46,567 nucleotides of DNA. It comes from Bacillota bacterium. Its GTDB lineage: Bacteria > Bacillota > UBA4882 > UBA8346. The stretch's first letter is position 1. Each line of letters opens with the position of its first letter. Position numbers and translations under genes: made by a program. This document shows positions 1-8,748 of the stretch, piece after piece. The notes under the pieces were generated by a model, which did not search any database, had not been told where the DNA came from, and worked only from the letters and a program-made list of their open reading frames with translations. The DNA lies in NCBI GenBank assembly GCA_012728785.1, contig JAAYEK010000170.1, forward strand, positions 1 to 46,567. The letters are read 5' to 3'.

Positions 1-79
1 AATGATGCCCGTGACCAGGGTTTAGTTTGTTTAATTTCCTCGAAATCAAGCCGATTGCTCTTTCATACCCGTATATAAT

Positions 80-859
80 TTAAATCGCTTCCCGAAGTTC
101 TTTCACCAATGATTGTACCTTATCCAAACCCGCATTCTCTGCTGCGGCCTTTACAATCGCACTACCGACAATCACCCCGTCCGCTAAACCGGAGACTAAC
201 CGCGCTTGCTCCGGAGTGGCGATACCAAATCCCACCGCTACCGGGCGTTCGCTAAGTCTTTTTACTTGTCCGATAAAATCCGGCAACTCCGGTGGCAGGT
301 TGTTACGGACCCCGGTTACCCCTTTCAGGGAAACCGCATATAAAAAGCCGGTGCTGGCCTGGGCGGCGGCTTTGATCCGTTCATCCTTACTCGTGGGAGC
401 CACCAGAAAATTCAAACCAATCTCAAAATTATTCGCCAATTCCCGCAGTTCGCCCCCTGCATCCGGCGGTAGATCGGGAATGATTAACCCGGCGCAACCT
501 GCCTCTTTTGCCTCTTCCATAAACCGGTTCAACCCCCGTTGTAAAACTTGATTATAATAGATCATTAAGATTACCGGAACCCCAAGTCCAAAAGCAACCG
601 GTTTAAGGGTATCTAAAAGTTTTCCCAAAGTACAGCCGTTCTGCAATGCCCTGGCACCGGCGGATTGAATCACCGGTCCGTCAGCCAACGGGTCCGAAAA
701 CGGAACCCCAACCTCAATCAAATCCACTCCCGATTTAGCCAAACACTCCAATAACCTTGGCAACCGAGCCAAATCAGGGTCACCGCCCATAATATAAGGA
801 ATAAATGCTTTCTTGCCAGTTTCCCGTAATCTTTGAAATTTTAATGCCACCAGGTTCAT
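80..859 (-). CDS. trpA: Tryptophan synthase alpha subunit
   Basis: Cytosolic enzyme that cleaves indole-3-glycerol phosphate to indole and glyceraldehyde 3-phosphate, passing indole to TrpB in the alpha2-beta2 complex. The 259-aa protein has the usual family length. The catalytic Glu49 and Asp60 are visible in the stretch [14 protein letters not shown], and the C-terminal phosphate-binding part of the barrel is present ([10 protein letters not shown], then [10 protein letters not shown]). Its ATG overlaps the trpB stop by 4 bases (ATGA), so the pair is translationally coupled. It is the last gene of the operon. I see no clear terminator hairpin in the 79 bases left of it. Confidence 0.97.
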   Translation of the reverse strand: MNLVALKFQRLRETGKKAFIPYIMGGDPDLARLPRLLECLAKSGVDLIEVGVPFSDPLADGPVIQSAGARALQNGCTLGKLLDTLKPVAFGLGVPVILMIYYNQVLQRGLNRFMEEAKEAGCAGLIIPDLPPDAGGELRELANNFEIGLNFLVAPTSKDERIKAAAQASTGFLYAVSLKGVTGVRNNLPPELPDFIGQVKRLSERPVAVGFGIATPEQARLVSGLADGVIVGSAIVKAAAENAGLDKVQSLVKELREAI

Positions 860-2043
860 AGTTTCACCCCCATAACCTCAGCCGCAGTATAGATATCCTT
901 ATCGCCCCGCCCGGATAAATTGATCACCATGATTTCATCCTTTTTCAATTTCCGGGCGATCTTCATTCCCTCGGCAACCGCATGGGAACTTTCCAGAGCC
1001 GGAATGATCCCTTCGGCTAAAGTCAAATACTCAAAAGCCTCCAATGCTTCCCGGTCGTCAATGGCCCGGTAATCCACCCGGCCGTTGTCCTTCAAATAGC
1101 TATGTTCCGGCCCGACACCGGGATAATCAAGTCCGGCCGAGATCGAATAAGCCTCGATTACCTGCCCGTCCGGATCAGAGAGTAAATAACTCTTCGCGCC
1201 ATGCAAGACCCCCGGTTTCCCTCGTCCCAAGGAAGCCGCATGATGACCGGTTTCCAAACCTTTACCGGCAGCCTCGACCCCAACCAATTTAACGCTTGGT
1301 TCCGGGATAAACTCATTGAAGATCCCCATGGCATTACTGCCCCCGCCGACACAAGCCACCACATAGTCGGGAAGCCTGCCCTCAAGCTCTTCCAATTGCG
1401 ACCTTGTTTCCCGTCCAATAATCGCTTGAAAATCACGAACCATCGCCGGGTAAGGATGGGGCCCCACTACCGAACCGATCAAATAATAAGTATCATCAAC
1501 ATTGGTGACCCAGTCGCGAATCGCTTCATTGGTAGCGTCTTTCAGAGTCCTGCTCCCGGAGGTTACCGGACGAACCTCGGCTCCAAGTAGTTTCATCCGG
1601 AACACATTCAACGCTTGCCGGGCGATATCCACCTCACCCATATAAACCACGCATTTTAACCCAAACTTAGCGGCCACAGTCGCGGTAGCCACTCCATGCT
1701 GACCAGCCCCGGTTTCGGCAATAATCCGGGTTTTACCCATCCGCCGCGCCAATAAAATTTGACCCAGAGCGTTATTGATCTTATGGGCCCCGGTATGATT
1801 CAGATCTTCCCGTTTAAAATAAACCTTGCCTTGGCCAAGTTCCCGGCTGAAACGTTCGGCGTAATACAAGGAAGTAGGCCGTCCCGAATAGTAACGGAAC
1901 AAATTGTCCAATTCAGCATTAAATTCGGGGTTCTTGGAATATTTGCCGTACGCTTCCTCCAACTCATCCAAAGCCGCCATCAACGTCTCCGGCACAAACC
2001 TCCCGCCATATTCTCCAAAATACCAGTCTTCATGTTTTGACAT
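856..2043 (-). CDS. trpB: Tryptophan synthase beta subunit
   Basis: PLP enzyme condensing indole with L-serine to give L-tryptophan, partner of TrpA. The 395-aa protein is the normal TrpB1 length. The PLP-binding lysine is Lys88 in [10 protein letters not shown], Glu110 lies in ETGAGQHG, and the phosphate-binding glycine loop GGGSNAMG is near residue 233. It overlaps trpA by 4 bases downstream. A gap of 211 bases, unusual for this tight operon, separates it from trpF and is filled by an inverted-repeat element. This is TrpB1, the type that pairs with TrpA, not the stand-alone TrpB2. Confidence 0.97.
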   Translation of the reverse strand: MSKHEDWYFGEYGGRFVPETLMAALDELEEAYGKYSKNPEFNAELDNLFRYYSGRPTSLYYAERFSRELGQGKVYFKREDLNHTGAHKINNALGQILLARRMGKTRIIAETGAGQHGVATATVAAKFGLKCVVYMGEVDIARQALNVFRMKLLGAEVRPVTSGSRTLKDATNEAIRDWVTNVDDTYYLIGSVVGPHPYPAMVRDFQAIIGRETRSQLEELEGRLPDYVVACVGGGSNAMGIFNEFIPEPSVKLVGVEAAGKGLETGHHAASLGRGKPGVLHGAKSYLLSDPDGQVIEAYSISAGLDYPGVGPEHSYLKDNGRVDYRAIDDREALEAFEYLTLAEGIIPALESSHAVAEGMKIARKLKKDEIMVINLSGRGDKDIYTAAEVMGVKL

Positions 2044-2067
2044 TTGAAAATACCACCTTGTTAAATG

Positions 2068-2253
2068 TAGTCAGAATACAGAATGAAGAAGACAGAATAC
2101 AGAAGTTAGCAGACAAAAGAGTCTTTTATGTGCTCCGAAGCCAAAAAACTATTGAATTTAGGCTGTCCTTGATTCCTATTCTTCAATCTTCAGCTATAAA
2201 ATCCCAAAGATAATCTTTCACTACTGTCTTCTGTCTCCTGTCTTCTGTCTTCC
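2068..2253. repeat. MITE-like inverted-repeat element between trpF and trpB
   Basis: The left arm (about 2068-2105) is built from CAGAATACAGAA / AAGACAGAATACAGAAG units. The right arm (about 2221-2253) is the inverse, CTGTCTTCTGTCTCCTG units. Read on one strand, both ends are purine-rich (C)AGAANACAG repeats pointing inward, about 185 bp in all, with no ORF. A second, shorter relative lies at 4072-4164. This looks like a non-autonomous dispersed element; the family is not recognised. Confidence 0.6.
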
Positions 2254-2254
2254 C

Positions 2255-2866
2255 CTAAAGCCCCCTAATCCTACCCATCAACTTCGTGATCTTCCCCTCA
2301 TCCTTCAACCCCGGCTCCAGTTCCACCCCGCTGGAAAGGTCAATCCCATCCGGCTGTACAGTCCGGATTGCTTGCTCAATATTCTCAGGATTCAATCCTC
2401 CGGCTAAGATTAGCGGGAAACCCAAATTCCGATATTCAGCGGTGAGTTTCCAATCAAAGGTCTTACCGGTACCTCCGGCGGAACCGGCTGAATAGGTATC
2501 TACCAAAATCCCCCGGATCGCCGCTTCTCTCCAGATAGAATCGGGTCGGTCTTGACCGGCCCGGAACCCTTTTATCACCCGACCTTCCAATGGCTCACAA
2601 TCACTTGGAGTTTCTTTCCCATGTAACTGCGCCAGATCCAAGTGGCAGTCCTTCATAATTTCCTTAACCCGGTGCGGATCTTCATCAACGAAGACCCCAA
2701 CCTTGATGATTAAAGGTGAAAGCTGCTTTGTGATCCGGTAAACTTGCTCTACATTTACCTGGCGTTTGGATTCGGCAAAAACAAACCCTAAGGCCGTCAC
2801 TCCAAGTTTTTGACAACATAGGGCATCTTCTAAATTAGTAATCCCGCAAATCTTAACCGGAACCAT
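2255..2866 (-). CDS. trpF: Phosphoribosylanthranilate isomerase
   Basis: Amadori isomerisation of N-(5-phosphoribosyl)anthranilate to CdRP, third step from anthranilate. The start is placed at the ATG at 2866, beginning MVPVKICGIT, because a GGAGGT Shine-Dalgarno lies 5 bases upstream; the reading frame stays open further upstream, but that segment has no family similarity. This gives 203 aa, typical for monofunctional TrpF. Visible motifs are the N-terminal catalytic Cys in KICGIT, LHGKE, VDTYSAGSAGGTGKTFDW, LAGGLNPENI and GIDLSSGVE. It sits 141 bases downstream of trpC, with a stem-loop just before its ribosome-binding site. Confidence 0.96.
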   Translation of the reverse strand: MVPVKICGITNLEDALCCQKLGVTALGFVFAESKRQVNVEQVYRITKQLSPLIIKVGVFVDEDPHRVKEIMKDCHLDLAQLHGKETPSDCEPLEGRVIKGFRAGQDRPDSIWREAAIRGILVDTYSAGSAGGTGKTFDWKLTAEYRNLGFPLILAGGLNPENIEQAIRTVQPDGIDLSSGVELEPGLKDEGKITKLMGRIRGL

Positions 2867-2882
2867 TTTTACCTCCGAATAT

Positions 2883-2920
2883 GTTGTAATAAATTCTTGG
2901 TACACCCGGATTATTACAAC
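2883..2920 (-). other. Stem-loop just upstream of trpF
   Basis: Perfect 10-bp inverted repeat: GTTGTAATAA at 2883-2892 and TTATTACAAC at 2911-2920, with an 18-base loop. In the minus-strand mRNA its 3' arm ends about 16 bases before the trpF GGAGG. There is no U-tract, so it is not an intrinsic terminator. It could be an mRNA processing or stability element, or an operator; nothing in the sequence decides. Confidence 0.45.
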
Positions 2921-3007
2921 ACATTTCCTTGAACCATAAAATGAAATAGATACGGTAATTTGTTCTTTTCCATCCATGGTTTAAGGATGAAAAAGGATAA
3001 TCAAAAT

Positions 3008-3787
3008 TTATTTCATTATAGATAATTCTTCAATTTTAGCTCCGGGATCAGCGGCGGTGACGATTGATTCTCCTACCAACACTCCATTAACACCCGCTTG
3101 AGCCAGTAGTTCAATATCATGGCGATTGGCGATCCCGCTCTCGGAGACCACTACCTTATCTTTTGGAATTGATTCGATCAATTGAAAGGTGGTTTCCAAA
3201 TCAACCTTGAAGGTCTTTAAGTCCCGGTTATTAATCCCGATTAAATCCGCCCCGGATTCCAAAGCGATCTTTAATTCCGTCGCATTATGAACCTCAACCA
3301 AAGGAGCCAGACCTAAATCTTTAGCCTCTTTAATAAAGTTCTTTAACTCCAATTCCTTAAGAGCGGCTACAATCAAAAGCGCTGCGTCCGCCCCATGCAC
3401 TCTGGCTTCATACAACTGGTAACGGTCGATGATAAAATCTTTTCGGAGGATCGGAATCCTCTTGGTCACCGCTTTGACTAACTTTAAATAGTCCAGTGAC
3501 CCTTGAAAAAACTTGTTGTCCGTTAATACCGATATCGCCGCTGCTCTGGAGGCTTCATAAATTCGGGCCAAGTTGACCGGATCAAAGTCCGGGCAAAGCA
3601 ACCCTTTAGAAGGAGAAGCCTTTTTGAGCTCCGCAATTAATTTAATCGAATCGCCAGTGAGGCTTTGCCGAAAAGGCCTTATTGGGGGAGCGTTGCTTAA
3701 CTTTCGCTCCAACTCCAAGATAGACACCTGCTCTTTTCTAATGGCCACTTCGGCATATTTATATTGTAAAATCTCTTCTAAAAACAT
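3008..3787 (-). CDS. trpC: Indole-3-glycerol phosphate synthase
   Basis: Ring closure and decarboxylation of CdRP to indole-3-glycerol phosphate, feeding TrpA. The start is set at the ATG at 3787 (MFLEEILQYK), 6 bases after an AAAGGAG, giving 259 aa; the reading frame is open further upstream but without family similarity. Motifs include IAELKKASPSKG (catalytic Lys), LRKDFIID (second catalytic Lys), LVEVHN, GINNRDL and VSESGI, in the expected barrel order. It lies in the minus-strand trp operon between trpD (upstream, separated by repeat elements) and trpF. Confidence 0.96.
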   Translation of the reverse strand: MFLEEILQYKYAEVAIRKEQVSILELERKLSNAPPIRPFRQSLTGDSIKLIAELKKASPSKGLLCPDFDPVNLARIYEASRAAAISVLTDNKFFQGSLDYLKLVKAVTKRIPILRKDFIIDRYQLYEARVHGADAALLIVAALKELELKNFIKEAKDLGLAPLVEVHNATELKIALESGADLIGINNRDLKTFKVDLETTFQLIESIPKDKVVVSESGIANRHDIELLAQAGVNGVLVGESIVTAADPGAKIEELSIMK

Positions 3788-3872
3788 GAATGGCTCCTTT
3801 TTTTCTAAGTAGTCGCCCACCCCGGCTCGCCGGGGCACATGAAATGATGAAAATAGAAAGAGCGAGCAATCT

Positions 3873-4035
3873 CCGCCGCGGGTTAAAACCGCACGGCTGG
3901 GTATATCAAAACGTTCTAAATCCCATCCGGGATCGGCTACCCTTTGCTATTCGGCTTCGAAGCACCACCGAGCCCGGTGAAACCGGGCTTTAGAATGCTT
4001 TTTACACTTAGCCGTGGGTTTTTAACCCGCGGTGG
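3873..4035. repeat. Palindromic repeat element between trpC and trpD
   Basis: A roughly 160-bp imperfect palindrome. The left end (CCGCCGCGGGTTAAAACC, then CACGGCT) and the right end (AGCCGTGGGTTTTTAACCC, then GCGGTGG) are inverted copies. The similarity continues inward through TTCTAAA / TTTAGAA, and an inner hairpin GCCCGGTGAAACCGGGC is present near 3972-3988. It contains no ORF. It resembles REP/MITE-type elements that fold into one long RNA hairpin. It interrupts the otherwise compact operon in the 385-base trpC-trpD gap. Confidence 0.7.
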
Positions 4036-4071
4036 ACAGAATCAGCTGAAATTTCCCTAGTTATTTTCTAG

Positions 4072-4164
<93 letters not shown>

Positions 4165-4172
4165 TCACTGTA

Positions 4173-5183
4173 CTATCCCGCCACCGCCCGCAACTGTTCC
4201 AACTTGGCGTAGGCTTTCCCTTCATTAACCAATTTTCGCGCCAAAGAAACACCCTCTCGGAGATCGGCAACCAGATTGGTAGCCAACAAAGCCGCTGCGG
4301 TATTAAGTAAGACTACTGCCATTTTCGGTCCTTGCTCGATTCCTTTGAGAATACTCTCGGTAGTCTTGGCGTTTTCTAGCGGTCCTTCACCTCTTAAAGC
4401 TTCTTTCGGCGCGGAGCTTAAACCCAAATCCGCCGCTTTAAACCGGTAATCAACAATCATGCCGTCCTTCAAAATACTGGCTTTATTTTCGCCATCCAAG
4501 GACAATTCATCTAAGCCACCGCCGCCGTGAACTACAACCGCTCGTTCCACACCCAGTCGGCTCAAGACTCTCGCCACAATATTAGTCAATGCCGAATCAA
4601 ATACCCCGACTAGCTGGCAGTTGGCGTTCGCCGGATTGGTTAAAGGCCCAAGCAAGTTAAAAACCGTCCTAAATCCCAGTTCTCGCCGGGGGCCGACAGC
4701 ATGTTTCATTGCCAGGTGAAAGACGGGAGCAAATAAAAAACCAATTCCCGTCTCTTTCAAACAAAACTCCACCTTTTCCGGGGCTAAATCCACCTTAATC
4801 CCTAAAGCCTCCAAAACATCGGCGCTCCCGCACCGGCTGGACATAGCCCGGTTGCCGTGTTTGGCTACGGGAATACCGGCGGCAGCCACGATAAAAGCGG
4901 CGGTGGTTGAAATATTAAAGGTATGGGAACCGTCTCCGCCGGTCCCGCAAGTATCCATCACCACCGGTGCTTTAAAATTCACTTTGAGGGATTTTTCCCG
5001 CATTACCCGGGCGGCCCCTGTTATCTCATCAACTGTCTCCCCTTTCAAACGTAATGCTGTTAAGAAACTCCCGATCTGGGCCGGTGAGGCCTGACCTTCC
5101 ATAATTTCATTAGTAGCCCCGATCATTTCAGTTTCCGTTAAGTCCTCTTGTCGCACTAACTTTGCTAAACTCTCTTTAATCAT
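4173..5183 (-). CDS. trpD: Anthranilate phosphoribosyltransferase
   Basis: Transfers phosphoribose from PRPP to anthranilate. At 336 aa it is the stand-alone type, not fused to TrpG. The PRPP-binding signature CGTGGDGSHTFNIST lies at about 79-93. The NRAMSS motif, the GPLTNPA segment and the VHGGGGLDE block follow in family order. It begins 6 bases after the trpG stop, so the two are coupled. Beyond its stop lie two repeat elements before trpC. Confidence 0.97.
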   Translation of the reverse strand: MIKESLAKLVRQEDLTETEMIGATNEIMEGQASPAQIGSFLTALRLKGETVDEITGAARVMREKSLKVNFKAPVVMDTCGTGGDGSHTFNISTTAAFIVAAAGIPVAKHGNRAMSSRCGSADVLEALGIKVDLAPEKVEFCLKETGIGFLFAPVFHLAMKHAVGPRRELGFRTVFNLLGPLTNPANANCQLVGVFDSALTNIVARVLSRLGVERAVVVHGGGGLDELSLDGENKASILKDGMIVDYRFKAADLGLSSAPKEALRGEGPLENAKTTESILKGIEQGPKMAVVLLNTAAALLATNLVADLREGVSLARKLVNEGKAYAKLEQLRAVAG

Positions 5184-5189
5184 CTTCGC

Positions 5190-5840
5190 TCAGCTCCTCT
5201 CAATCTTTTCTATGTCCGCTGCGTCTGGATCAGTAGCAACCCTAATAACAGGAGGCCCGATCGTCTTTTTAGATTTATTTAAACGCAGGAAATTGGCTAA
5301 CAAGCTTTTACCGACTCCGGTAAAAGCAGATTCCGGGTGAAACTGGACCCCATATGTTGGATACCGGTTGTGTTTAAAACCCATTACCAATCCCTCTTCT
5401 GTCATGGCGGTAATCTCCAAACATTTCGGGAGTGTATCACGTTCCACCACTAACGAATGATAACGGACCGCTTCAAATGGCTGGGCGATATCATCAAACA
5501 AATCCCGGCCGTTATGGTAAATCAAGCTTATTTTGCCATGGACCGGGTGAGGTGCTCGGACCACTGAACCGCCAAATACTTCACCAATACATTGATGTCC
5601 TAGGCATACCCCTAGAACCGGTATTTTCCCTGAAAAATGCCTGATTAGTTCCTTAGAAATACCACTTTCTCTGGGAGTACGCGGCCCCGGAGAAATCACT
5701 AGATACTCCGGGTTCAACTCCTCGATTTCGTCAATACTGACCCGGTCGTTACGGAATATTTTCGGTTTCATCTTCAATTCGCCAAAATATTGGACTAAGT
5801 TGTATGTGAATGAATCATAATTATCGATAATAACCAACAT
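5190..5840 (-). CDS. trpG: Anthranilate synthase glutamine amidotransferase (component II)
   Basis: Hydrolyses glutamine and delivers ammonia to the TrpE domain of the upstream gene product. The class I amidotransferase triad is visible: Cys79 in GVCLGHQC, and His and Glu in GVQFHPES near residue 170. The oxyanion loop SPGPRTP is present. At 216 aa it carries a C-terminal tail about 20 residues longer than a minimal TrpG. It starts 2 bases after the trpE stop, with the ribosome-binding site inside the end of trpE. In some bacilli TrpG doubles as PabA; no pab gene is in this window, so that cannot be judged. Confidence 0.95.
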   Translation of the reverse strand: MLVIIDNYDSFTYNLVQYFGELKMKPKIFRNDRVSIDEIEELNPEYLVISPGPRTPRESGISKELIRHFSGKIPVLGVCLGHQCIGEVFGGSVVRAPHPVHGKISLIYHNGRDLFDDIAQPFEAVRYHSLVVERDTLPKCLEITAMTEEGLVMGFKHNRYPTYGVQFHPESAFTGVGKSLLANFLRLNKSKKTIGPPVIRVATDPDAADIEKIERS

Positions 5841-5842
5841 CC

Positions 5843-8152
5843 CTACCTCCCTCCGGCCCTGGCCAAGGCGGTCAATAAGGCCCCGGCCTTATGCATTGTT
5901 TCATCGTATTCCCGTTCCGGTTGGGAGTCGGCGACGATCCCGGCCCCTACTTGGAGGTGGGCTTTATCATCTTTGAACATAACCGTACGAATGGTGATAC
6001 ATGTATCCATATCACCGTTAAAACCAAGATATCCGACTGAACCGCCGTAATATTCCCGCCTGGTCGGTTCTAGCTCCTCAATGATCTCCATGGCCCGGAC
6101 TTTTGGAGCGCCAGAGAGAGTCCCCGCCGGAAAAACCGCCCGCAACAAGTCGACGCCCGAATAATCGTCAAGTAGCTCACCTTGAATGGTTGAAACAATA
6201 TGCATTACATGGGAATAAAATTCAACCGCCATCAACTCCGTTACCCGAACACTTCCGAATTTACAGACTCGGCCCACGTCATTCCGGCCAAGATCGACCA
6301 ACATTACATGCTCGGCCCTTTCTTTCTCATCCGCCAAAAGTTCCCGGCTAAGCTTTTCATCCTCCTGAACGGAACTACCCCGGGGTCTGGTTCCCGCTAT
6401 CGGTTTTAAGGTGACCATCCCCTCTTCCAAACGAACCATTACTTCGGGTGAGGAACCAGCTAATTGAACCGAACCGAAATCGAGAAAGAATAGGTAAGGA
6501 GATGGATTTATCGTCCGGAGGGTCCGGTAAAACAGAAACGGATCTCCCGGAAAATCTTCAGTGATCCGCTGAGATAGAACAACTTGAAAAGCGTCTCCGG
6601 CGGCAATATAGTCTTTGATTTTCGCTACCTTTGCCCTGAATTCCGTCTTTGAAAGGCTAGTTACCTTAGGTAAATCTTTTTCAAGTTTAATTCCGCCGGA
6701 TATCGAATCCAAACTCAACTCCTGATTGAATTTACTCTGCAAATCAACTAATTTTCGGGCCGCTTTCCCATAAGAACCATCGAGATCAGTCGGGTCAACC
6801 CGGCTTAATATGATCAAAGTGATTTTATGGGATACATGGTCAAAACGAGCCAGGTATCTGGGGACAATCCAATAAATATCCGGTAAATCAGAGACTGTTT
6901 TCGTATCCGTAGGTAATTTTTCAATTTGCCGCACATAATCGTATCCGGTAAACCCTACCGCTCCCCCATAAAATTTGCCCAATTCAGGTATAGGGGCGAC
7001 CTGTAAAGAATCCAATATTTTTTTAATCTCCGCCAAAGGCTCGCCTTGTATTATTGAGATACCATTTTCGTGAATAACGGTCAGTTCGGCGCCGGTGGCT
7101 TTCAAAGTAAGCATTGGGTCCCATCCAATAAAAGAATAGCGGCCCACCTGTTCCCCTCGTTCCACGCTTTCCAGTAAAAACCGTTCCGCACCTTCGGTTA
7201 GCTTGGCAAAAGTAGTGACCGGGGTTTCCGCATCATTAATTGTTTCGGAGTAAACCGGTATATACCGGTATCCCGCTCCCGCCAATTCCCGATAGCGTTC
7301 CGGCATAGTTAAAACCGAATTTGCGGAAGGTTTGTCACCCCGCAGTTTAGTTAATGATAAATCCTTCATTAATTTTTGAAAACTTGAAAAATCAAGGGAT
7401 TGTATCCCATCGGAAAGCGCTGCGGCCGGGTCTGGATGTACTTCAATGATCAGACCGTCGGCTCCGGCAGAAAGCGCCGCCTTGGCCACGGGAATAACCA
7501 AGTCGCTTCGCCCGGTCCCATGGCTGGGATCGGCGAAAACCGGCAGATGAGTGAGTTGTTTTAGTAAAGGAATAGCATTGATATCCAGAGTGTTCCGGGT
7601 TATGGTCTCGAAAGTTCGAATCCCTCGCTCGCAGAGGATCACCCGGGAATTGCCTTCTTTTAGAATGTACTCGGCGGCCTGCAACAACTCTTGAATTGTG
7701 GCTGACAGCCCCCGTTTTAATAGTACCGGAAGATTACAAGCGCCTGCCGCCTTTAATAACTCAAAGTTTTGCATATTTCTGGCCCCGATCTGGATCATAT
7801 CGGCGTATACGGACACATCATCAATCTGAGCGATACTAGTTACTTCGACTACAGTAAATAACCCGGTCAAAGCTTTTGCTTTCGCCAAATATTCAAGGCC
7901 GGAACGGCCCAAGCCTTGAAAACTATAAGGTGAACTTCGCGGTTTATAAACCCCGCCTCTCAAACCATGGCCACCGTTAGTCTTGATAAATTCAGCGACC
8001 TTCAGCAATTGCTCTTCGGACTCAACAGCGCAAGGCCCGGCGATGATCACCGGATGGCCGCCCCCCACCGCAACCTCACCGATCTCGAAACAACTATGGA
8101 CTCCAGTCGCCCGCACAAGTGGTAAACTCTCTAAAAACTCTTCTCGCCTCAA
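5843..8152 (-). CDS. trpE: Fused DAHP synthase - anthranilate synthase component I
   Basis: One 769-aa frame with two enzymes. Residues about 30-267 are a type I-beta DAHP synthase (phosphoenolpyruvate plus erythrose 4-phosphate to DAHP): GPCAVES at 39, KPRSSP at 70, CERG at 174, DPSHGTGR at 208. Residues about 281-769 are TrpE: the feedback-site LLES at 326, then [33 protein letters not shown] and the C-terminal chorismate site. Only about 30 residues precede the DAHP synthase core, so the usual ferredoxin-like or chorismate-mutase regulatory domain is absent. The start is a TTG at 8152 after AGGAGGAG; the frame stays open to 8251, but that stretch is the attenuator. It is controlled by the TRAP leader upstream. 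The fusion puts shikimate-pathway entry and the committed tryptophan step in one polypeptide. Confidence 0.95.
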   Translation of the reverse strand: MRREEFLESLPLVRATGVHSCFEIGEVAVGGGHPVIIAGPCAVESEEQLLKVAEFIKTNGGHGLRGGVYKPRSSPYSFQGLGRSGLEYLAKAKALTGLFTVVEVTSIAQIDDVSVYADMIQIGARNMQNFELLKAAGACNLPVLLKRGLSATIQELLQAAEYILKEGNSRVILCERGIRTFETITRNTLDINAIPLLKQLTHLPVFADPSHGTGRSDLVIPVAKAALSAGADGLIIEVHPDPAAALSDGIQSLDFSSFQKLMKDLSLTKLRGDKPSANSVLTMPERYRELAGAGYRYIPVYSETINDAETPVTTFAKLTEGAERFLLESVERGEQVGRYSFIGWDPMLTLKATGAELTVIHENGISIIQGEPLAEIKKILDSLQVAPIPELGKFYGGAVGFTGYDYVRQIEKLPTDTKTVSDLPDIYWIVPRYLARFDHVSHKITLIILSRVDPTDLDGSYGKAARKLVDLQSKFNQELSLDSISGGIKLEKDLPKVTSLSKTEFRAKVAKIKDYIAAGDAFQVVLSQRITEDFPGDPFLFYRTLRTINPSPYLFFLDFGSVQLAGSSPEVMVRLEEGMVTLKPIAGTRPRGSSVQEDEKLSRELLADEKERAEHVMLVDLGRNDVGRVCKFGSVRVTELMAVEFYSHVMHIVSTIQGELLDDYSGVDLLRAVFPAGTLSGAPKVRAMEIIEELEPTRREYYGGSVGYLGFNGDMDTCITIRTVMFKDDKAHLQVGAGIVADSQPEREYDETMHKAGALLTALARAGGR

Positions 8153-8171
8153 CTCTGCTCCTCCTCTATAA

Positions 8172-8209
8172 AAAATAAAAAAGACCGGACTCCTAAGAGC
8201 CTGGTCTTT
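8172..8209 (-). terminator. trp operon attenuator (intrinsic terminator)
   Basis: In minus-strand RNA the stem AAAGACC..GGTCTTT (8203-8209 with 8180-8186) continues inward with one G-U pair, one mismatch and a CTC/GAG segment around a CTAA-type loop. It is followed at once by TTTTTTATTTTTT. It lies after the TRAP-binding triplets and 28 bases before the TTG start of the DAHP synthase-TrpE gene, exactly where a transcription attenuator is expected. Confidence 0.9.
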
Positions 8210-8233
8210 AAAAAAACCATGCCTACTCAGCTC
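8197..8233 (-). promoter_or_regulatory. Candidate antiterminator hairpin
   Basis: The minus-strand RNA can form an alternative structure that consumes the 5' arm of the terminator. Its inner stem is a 7-bp pairing within 8202-8219 (TGGTTTT with AAGACCA, one U-G). Its outer stem pairs GAGCT (8229-8233) with GGCTC (8197-8201). The outer stem uses one TRAP triplet, and two more lie in the bulge, so bound TRAP would prevent it. This is hand folding and not a computed energy. Confidence 0.55.
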
Positions 8234-8274
8234 GCCTCCGCTAAAACTCAACTATACTCCGCTAAACTATGCTC
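8223..8274 (-). promoter_or_regulatory. TRAP-binding site: 11 (G/U)AG triplets
   Basis: On the minus strand, GAG or TAG triplets occupy + positions 72-74, 67-69, 62-64, 57-59, 52-54, 47-49, 41-43, 36-38, 31-33, 26-28 and 23-25 (each plus 8200). There are eleven in all. Spacers are 2 bases except one of 3 and, at the 3' end, one of 0. The TRAP ring has 11 subunits and binds 11 such triplets separated by 2-3 bases. The mtrB gene for TRAP lies just upstream in the same transcript. Confidence 0.95.
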
Positions 8275-8415
8275 AAATGTCTTTTGTTTGTGCTAATCTT
8301 TGTCTATTGGGCGATTGGTGAATTGCCCCTAATCTTTTCTCTGCCTATTATGGACGATTATGAATCCTCTCTACTCTGCCTTGCTCATATGACCTACAAC
8401 ATTCTATTCTTTATT

Positions 8416-8658
8416 CTATTCTTTGCCGGTCTTAACTGCGCCGTGTTTAGTGAAAACTTCCGCTTTCCCTCTGATCTTCATGGCCGAGGTATGTTCGGTA
8501 AATTGAAAGATCATTACTTCACCTTGGTCTAACTTCTCGGTATGGTGAAATCTGGTATCTCTACCCCTGGTTAAACCGATAATCGTGACTCCGTCCTCTA
8601 AGGCGCGTACTACGATATAATCACCGATGATTGACCCATTGTGTTCAACTTGTTCCAT
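8416..8658 (-). CDS. mtrB: Tryptophan RNA-binding attenuation protein TRAP
   Basis: Small RNA-binding protein that forms an 11-subunit ring. When loaded with tryptophan it wraps trp leader RNA and favours termination. The 80-aa sequence matches Bacillus subtilis MtrB along its length from memory ([33 protein letters not shown]). The RNA-contact residues known as Lys37, Lys56 and Arg58 correspond to Lys42, Lys61 and Arg63 here. Tryptophan-pocket residues Thr30, Gln52 and Thr54 are kept. It has its own promoter and lies 141 bases before the TRAP site of the trp operon, so TRAP mRNA and its target share one transcript. Bacillus instead places it with folE. The Shine-Dalgarno is weak. Confidence 0.96.
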   Translation of the reverse strand: MEQVEHNGSIIGDYIVVRALEDGVTIIGLTRGRDTRFHHTEKLDQGEVMIFQFTEHTSAMKIRGKAEVFTKHGAVKTGKE

Positions 8659-8683
8659 TTTTACTTCATCTCGCTTTTCCCTT

Positions 8684-8713
8684 ATTATAGTAGACCTTTA
8701 CCTAGGCTGTCAA
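8684..8713 (-). promoter_or_regulatory. SigmaA-type promoter of mtrB-trp
   Basis: On the minus strand, TTGACA (8713-8708) and TATAAT (8689-8684) match both consensus hexamers, with an 18-bp spacer. Transcription would start near 8677, about 20 bases before the mtrB ATG. No comparably good promoter was seen between mtrB and the TRAP site, so this one probably serves the whole operon. Confidence 0.85.
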
Positions 8714-8748
8714 GGATTAAATTGTCACAATCTAAAAATCTAATCTAG

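Noticed and set aside
1-79. Terminator of the trp operon at the left edge
   Set aside because: No stem with a U-tract was found in these bases; it may lie outside the window.
8153-8251. N-terminal extension of the DAHP synthase-TrpE protein (33 more residues)
   Set aside because: The frame is open, but this stretch is the attenuator hairpin, its U-tract and the antiterminator region; the TTG at 8152 has the only good ribosome-binding site and family similarity begins after it.
8360-8415. GAATAGAAT / GAGTAGAGAGG stretch after mtrB as further TRAP triplets
   Set aside because: Triplets are present but without the 5-base period; the regular array of eleven is already complete at 8223-8274.
8306-8415. 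Separate promoter for the trp genes between mtrB and the TRAP site
   Set aside because: CATAAT-like boxes exist, but none has a credible -35 at 16-18 bp; the mtrB promoter is far better.
8269-8532. Plus-strand 87-aa ORF over the trp leader and mtrB
   Set aside because: It lies antisense to mtrB and the TRAP site, with no ribosome-binding site or family features; the minus-strand reading fully explains the region.
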